A DNA stretch of 22,330 nt from CAZAPV01 sp964487195 (GTDB lineage Bacteria > Patescibacteriota > Patescibacteriia > SG8-24). The notes below the pieces were generated by a model. It was not told where the DNA came from. It made no database searches and saw nothing but the letters and a program-made list of their open reading frames with translations. The translations under genes were made by a program, and so were the position numbers. Shown here one piece after another: positions 20,686-22,330 of the stretch (positions are counted from its first letter, which is position 1; every line of letters begins with the position of its first letter). The stretch spans positions 1 to 22,330 of the forward strand of contig CAZAPV010000011.1 of assembly GCA_964487195.1 (NCBI GenBank), written 5' to 3'.

Positions 20686-21129
20686 TTATGCAGCGAGGCC
20701 GTGCGTCAGGCGTTTGGGAAACAAGATGACGCGGACGATGGCGCGGCCATGGCTCGCGGCAGACGACGGATTCGCACGCCGTTTTTTGATCAGCGGGAAC
20801 AGGTTGGATAACAGGAATTCGCGGAACGAGATTTTCGTCGGACGGCGGATGCGATCTTTCGGATCGTCTTCATGGAACAGATCCTCGACGTTTTCCGTCT
20901 CCCGGTCGATGAACAGAACGGCCTGCAGCGCGCCGCTCGCGGCGGTCAGCGATTCTTTGGCGTACGCCTTGAGCAGAGTCGGCGCGGCGCCCGCATCGAC
21001 GCGGACGACGTTTTGCCGGCTTATCGAGTGCGCCGCAGCGCGATAGAAATGCACCAGCTGTTCGCGGAAGGCGATCGCAAGTTGGAGCGCATACAGCAGC
21101 ACGAGCGCAATTTTCGCATATTTTCCCAT
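20686..21129 (-). CDS. Small N-terminally anchored protein of unknown function
   Basis: This 147-residue protein is not recognised. Residues 3-20 (KYAKIALVLLYALQLAIA) form one membrane anchor or uncleaved signal. The middle is mixed helical (AYAKESLTAASGALQAVLF), and the C-terminal third is basic, with KDRIRRP, IKKRR and VRVILFPKRL. The positive tail suggests contact with nucleic acid, lipid or another acidic partner, without further evidence. TGGAGGA on the minus strand, with GGAGG ending 9 nt before ATG 21129, supports the start. A divergent promoter shared region lies between it and the AI-2E family gene, and a bidirectional terminator closes it. The reading frame and control sites are convincing; the function is not assignable. 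Confidence 0.65.
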   Translation of the reverse strand: MGKYAKIALVLLYALQLAIAFREQLVHFYRAAAHSISRQNVVRVDAGAAPTLLKAYAKESLTAASGALQAVLFIDRETENVEDLFHEDDPKDRIRRPTKISFREFLLSNLFPLIKKRRANPSSAASHGRAIVRVILFPKRLTHGLAA

Positions 21130-21149
21130 AGAGCGGGTCCTCCACTTTC

Positions 21150-21179
21150 AGCGTAACCCTTCCATGGACGCGTCGTCAA
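21150..21179 (-). promoter_or_regulatory. Promoter of the small minus-strand gene
   Basis: On the minus strand TTGACG (21179-21174), an 18-nt spacer and TACGCT (21155-21150) precede the start by about 20 nt. The -35 box lies in the first of two tandem 12-nt repeats shared with the divergent AI-2E promoter. Confidence 0.5.
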
Positions 21180-21190
21180 CGCGTTGTCAA
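21168..21190. repeat. Tandem 12-nt repeats with 11-nt period between divergent promoters
   Basis: ACGCGTCGTCAA (21168-21179) and ACGCGTTGTCAA (21179-21190) differ at one base and overlap by one. They contain the -35 boxes of the two divergent promoters, and a palindrome CAACGCGTTG (21177-21186) straddles their junction. The one-helical-turn spacing suggests a protein-binding site. Confidence 0.6.
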
Positions 21191-21212
21191 GTCCGCGTTT
21201 TTTTGCTATACT
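21184..21212 (+). promoter_or_regulatory. Promoter of the AI-2E family gene
   Basis: TTGTCA (21184-21189), a 17-nt spacer ending in TGC, and TATACT (21207-21212) make a near-consensus extended -10 promoter. The start codon at 21222 is 9 nt after the box, leaving at most a few nucleotides of leader. Confidence 0.8.
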
Positions 21213-21221
21213 GAAACGGCT

Positions 21222-22259
21222 ATGAGCTATCGAAAATTCCAAGTCTATTTCTTTCTGGCGCTGCTCACCGGGAGCGGCATCCTTTCCCTGTTCGTCTTCA
21301 AGCCGTATCTCGTGATGCTGGCGTTCGGCGGCGTGCTCGCCATTTTGTTCAGGCCGCTGTATCTGTGGTTCCTGAAACTGATCAAGTCAGCGACCGCCGC
21401 GGCGTTTCTCTCGGTGCTCTGCGTCGCGCTCACGATTCTGATCCCGTGCGCGTACTTTTTCGCGGCGCTGTACACCGAACTCACCGCCGTCTACTCGAAC
21501 GTGAAGACGTACTTCGACGCCCCGACGCTCACCGCGTTCCTCGATTCCCGGCTGCCGGCGTCGGTGCATGACCAGGTGCCGGTCGTCGTGGCGTCATATC
21601 TGCACATCGTCCGCGGCGTCGGCGACGCGCTCACCGCGAATCTGCCGGACTTGTTTTCGAACGCCGTCAACATCGTCTTCGGCTTCTTCGTGATCCTGAT
21701 CTCCGTGTACTATCTCCTGAAAGACGGCGGCTACGTGAAGAAACAGCTGATCGCGCTCTCGCCGCTCCCGGATGAATACGACGGGCTCGTCTTTCACCGC
21801 GTGATCGTCGCCGTGCGTGCGGTGATGGGCGGGGTGTTCATCGTCGGCATCCTGAAGGGTGTGTTCACCGCGCTGCTGTTCTGGGGGGTGGGGATTCCGG
21901 CGCCGCTGTTCTGGGGGGTGATGACCGGGCTCGCATCGTTCATTCCGCTCGTCGGCATCGCCGTCATTCTCGTTCCTGCCGGTTTGTACCTGCTCGCGAT
22001 CGGACAGGTTACGACCGCAATCGTCTACGGCCTGATCGCCACGTTCGTCATCGCAACGATCGACAATTTCGTCCAGCCGAAGCTCGTCGAAAAGAAAACG
22101 CAGATCCATCCGCTGCTCATCCTGCTCTCCATGCTCGGCGGATTCCGCTTTTACGGATTTTCCGGGTTCGTGCTCGGGCCGCTCACCCTCTCGGTGACGC
22201 TCGCGCTCATGGACATTTACGAACGGGAGTTCCGCAAATACCTCGACCACGCGGAGTAA
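21222..22259 (+). CDS. AI-2E/PerM family membrane transport protein
   Basis: This 345-residue protein has about eight hydrophobic segments in the family arrangement. There are two near the N-terminus (10-47), one at about 60-83, an extracytoplasmic helical region (about 84-145), one at 147-165 followed by the conserved YYLLKDGGYVKKQL, and a cluster from about 205 to 330. LFWGVGIPAPLFWGVMTGLA then SFIPLVG and TIDNFVQPKLV are typical of the family. Members have been linked to autoinducer-2 export, Na+/H+ exchange or other substrates, so substrate cannot be assigned. It starts at ATG 21222 next to a strong promoter and has no Shine-Dalgarno site. A 30-nt-spaced DNA repeat (21871-21890, 21901-21920) encodes the doubled LFWGV. 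No terminator is visible after the stop. Confidence 0.88.
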   Translation: MSYRKFQVYFFLALLTGSGILSLFVFKPYLVMLAFGGVLAILFRPLYLWFLKLIKSATAAAFLSVLCVALTILIPCAYFFAALYTELTAVYSNVKTYFDAPTLTAFLDSRLPASVHDQVPVVVASYLHIVRGVGDALTANLPDLFSNAVNIVFGFFVILISVYYLLKDGGYVKKQLIALSPLPDEYDGLVFHRVIVAVRAVMGGVFIVGILKGVFTALLFWGVGIPAPLFWGVMTGLASFIPLVGIAVILVPAGLYLLAIGQVTTAIVYGLIATFVIATIDNFVQPKLVEKKTQIHPLLILLSMLGGFRFYGFSGFVLGPLTLSVTLALMDIYEREFRKYLDHAE

Positions 22260-22330
22260 AAATGATACGGGTGGCGCGGTTTTGGGGCCCCCGCAAAGGC
22301 GCAGCTTGCGCGTAGCGCGCAACGAGCATT
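22260..22330. other. Non-coding right edge with GC-rich inverted repeats
   Basis: No gene is apparent in these 71 bases. They contain GGGGCCCC (22285-22292) and a hairpin TTGCGCG-TAG-CGCGCAA (22306-22322). There is no T-tract, so it does not look like a simple terminator. It may be the edge of a structured element or repeat that continues outside the window. Confidence 0.35.

Noticed and set aside
21871..21920. Direct repeat of 20 nt (one mismatch) within the AI-2E gene
   Set aside because: It encodes a motif normal for the family (LFWGV on either side of GIPAP), so it is probably codon coincidence rather than a mobile or regulatory repeat.
1..22330. CRISPR arrays, tRNA or rRNA genes, insertion sequences and recoded stop codons
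   Set aside because: No spaced direct repeats, cloverleaf, rRNA-like segment, transposase or terminal inverted repeats were seen. TGA, TAA and TAG all act as stops at sensible gene ends.

Overview
The window is a dense, GC-rich stretch of bacterial chromosome holding 20 complete protein genes and one probable gene tail at the left edge. No intergenic gap exceeds about 300 bases, and I saw no rRNA, tRNA, CRISPR array or transposon. Tight packing, a short MetK, a GspG-like prepilin, SIMPL, MltG and CvpA-CAP proteins, and many genes lacking Shine-Dalgarno (SD) sites fit a streamlined lineage such as Patescibacteria (Candidate Phyla Radiation). That placement is inference, because no rRNA or ribosomal protein is present.

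Layout. (1) 167-8938, plus strand: lower glycolysis (gap, pgk, eno, gpmI), interleaved with a type II NADH dehydrogenase and a membrane-anchored SIMPL protein, ending in an unusual prepilin/membrane fusion. (2) 8981-12241, plus: endonuclease III, a PAP2 lipid phosphatase, a mannose-1-phosphate guanylyltransferase and the MltG transglycosylase, nearly gapless and closed by a terminator. (3) 12310-13836, plus: a heptad-repeat coiled-coil protein and an unrecognised 373-residue protein. (4) 13882-15954, plus: a UvrD/PcrA helicase. (5) 15992-18389, minus: a two-gene unit of metallophosphoesterase paralogues. (6) 18518-22259: metK, a CvpA-CAP fusion, a small minus-strand membrane protein and an AI-2E family permease.

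The most unusual content is the minus-strand pair. The downstream gene encodes a calcineurin-like phosphoesterase with a full metal-ligand set. The upstream gene encodes a full-length homologue in which nearly every ligand is replaced (Asp to Ser or Asn, His to Tyr, Leu or Asn), and it adds a Myb/SANT-like N-terminal domain. It looks like a maintained pseudoenzyme paired with its active paralogue, a combination I do not recognise as a named system.

A second theme is gene expression. Most plus-strand housekeeping promoters read TATACT, often as an extended -10 (TGn). At pgk, nth and uvrD the -10 box lies exactly 6 nt before the ATG, which predicts leaderless mRNAs. The phosphoesterase pair, the unknown 373-residue gene and the small minus-strand gene instead have strong SD sites and conventional leaders, so the window contains two translation-initiation styles.
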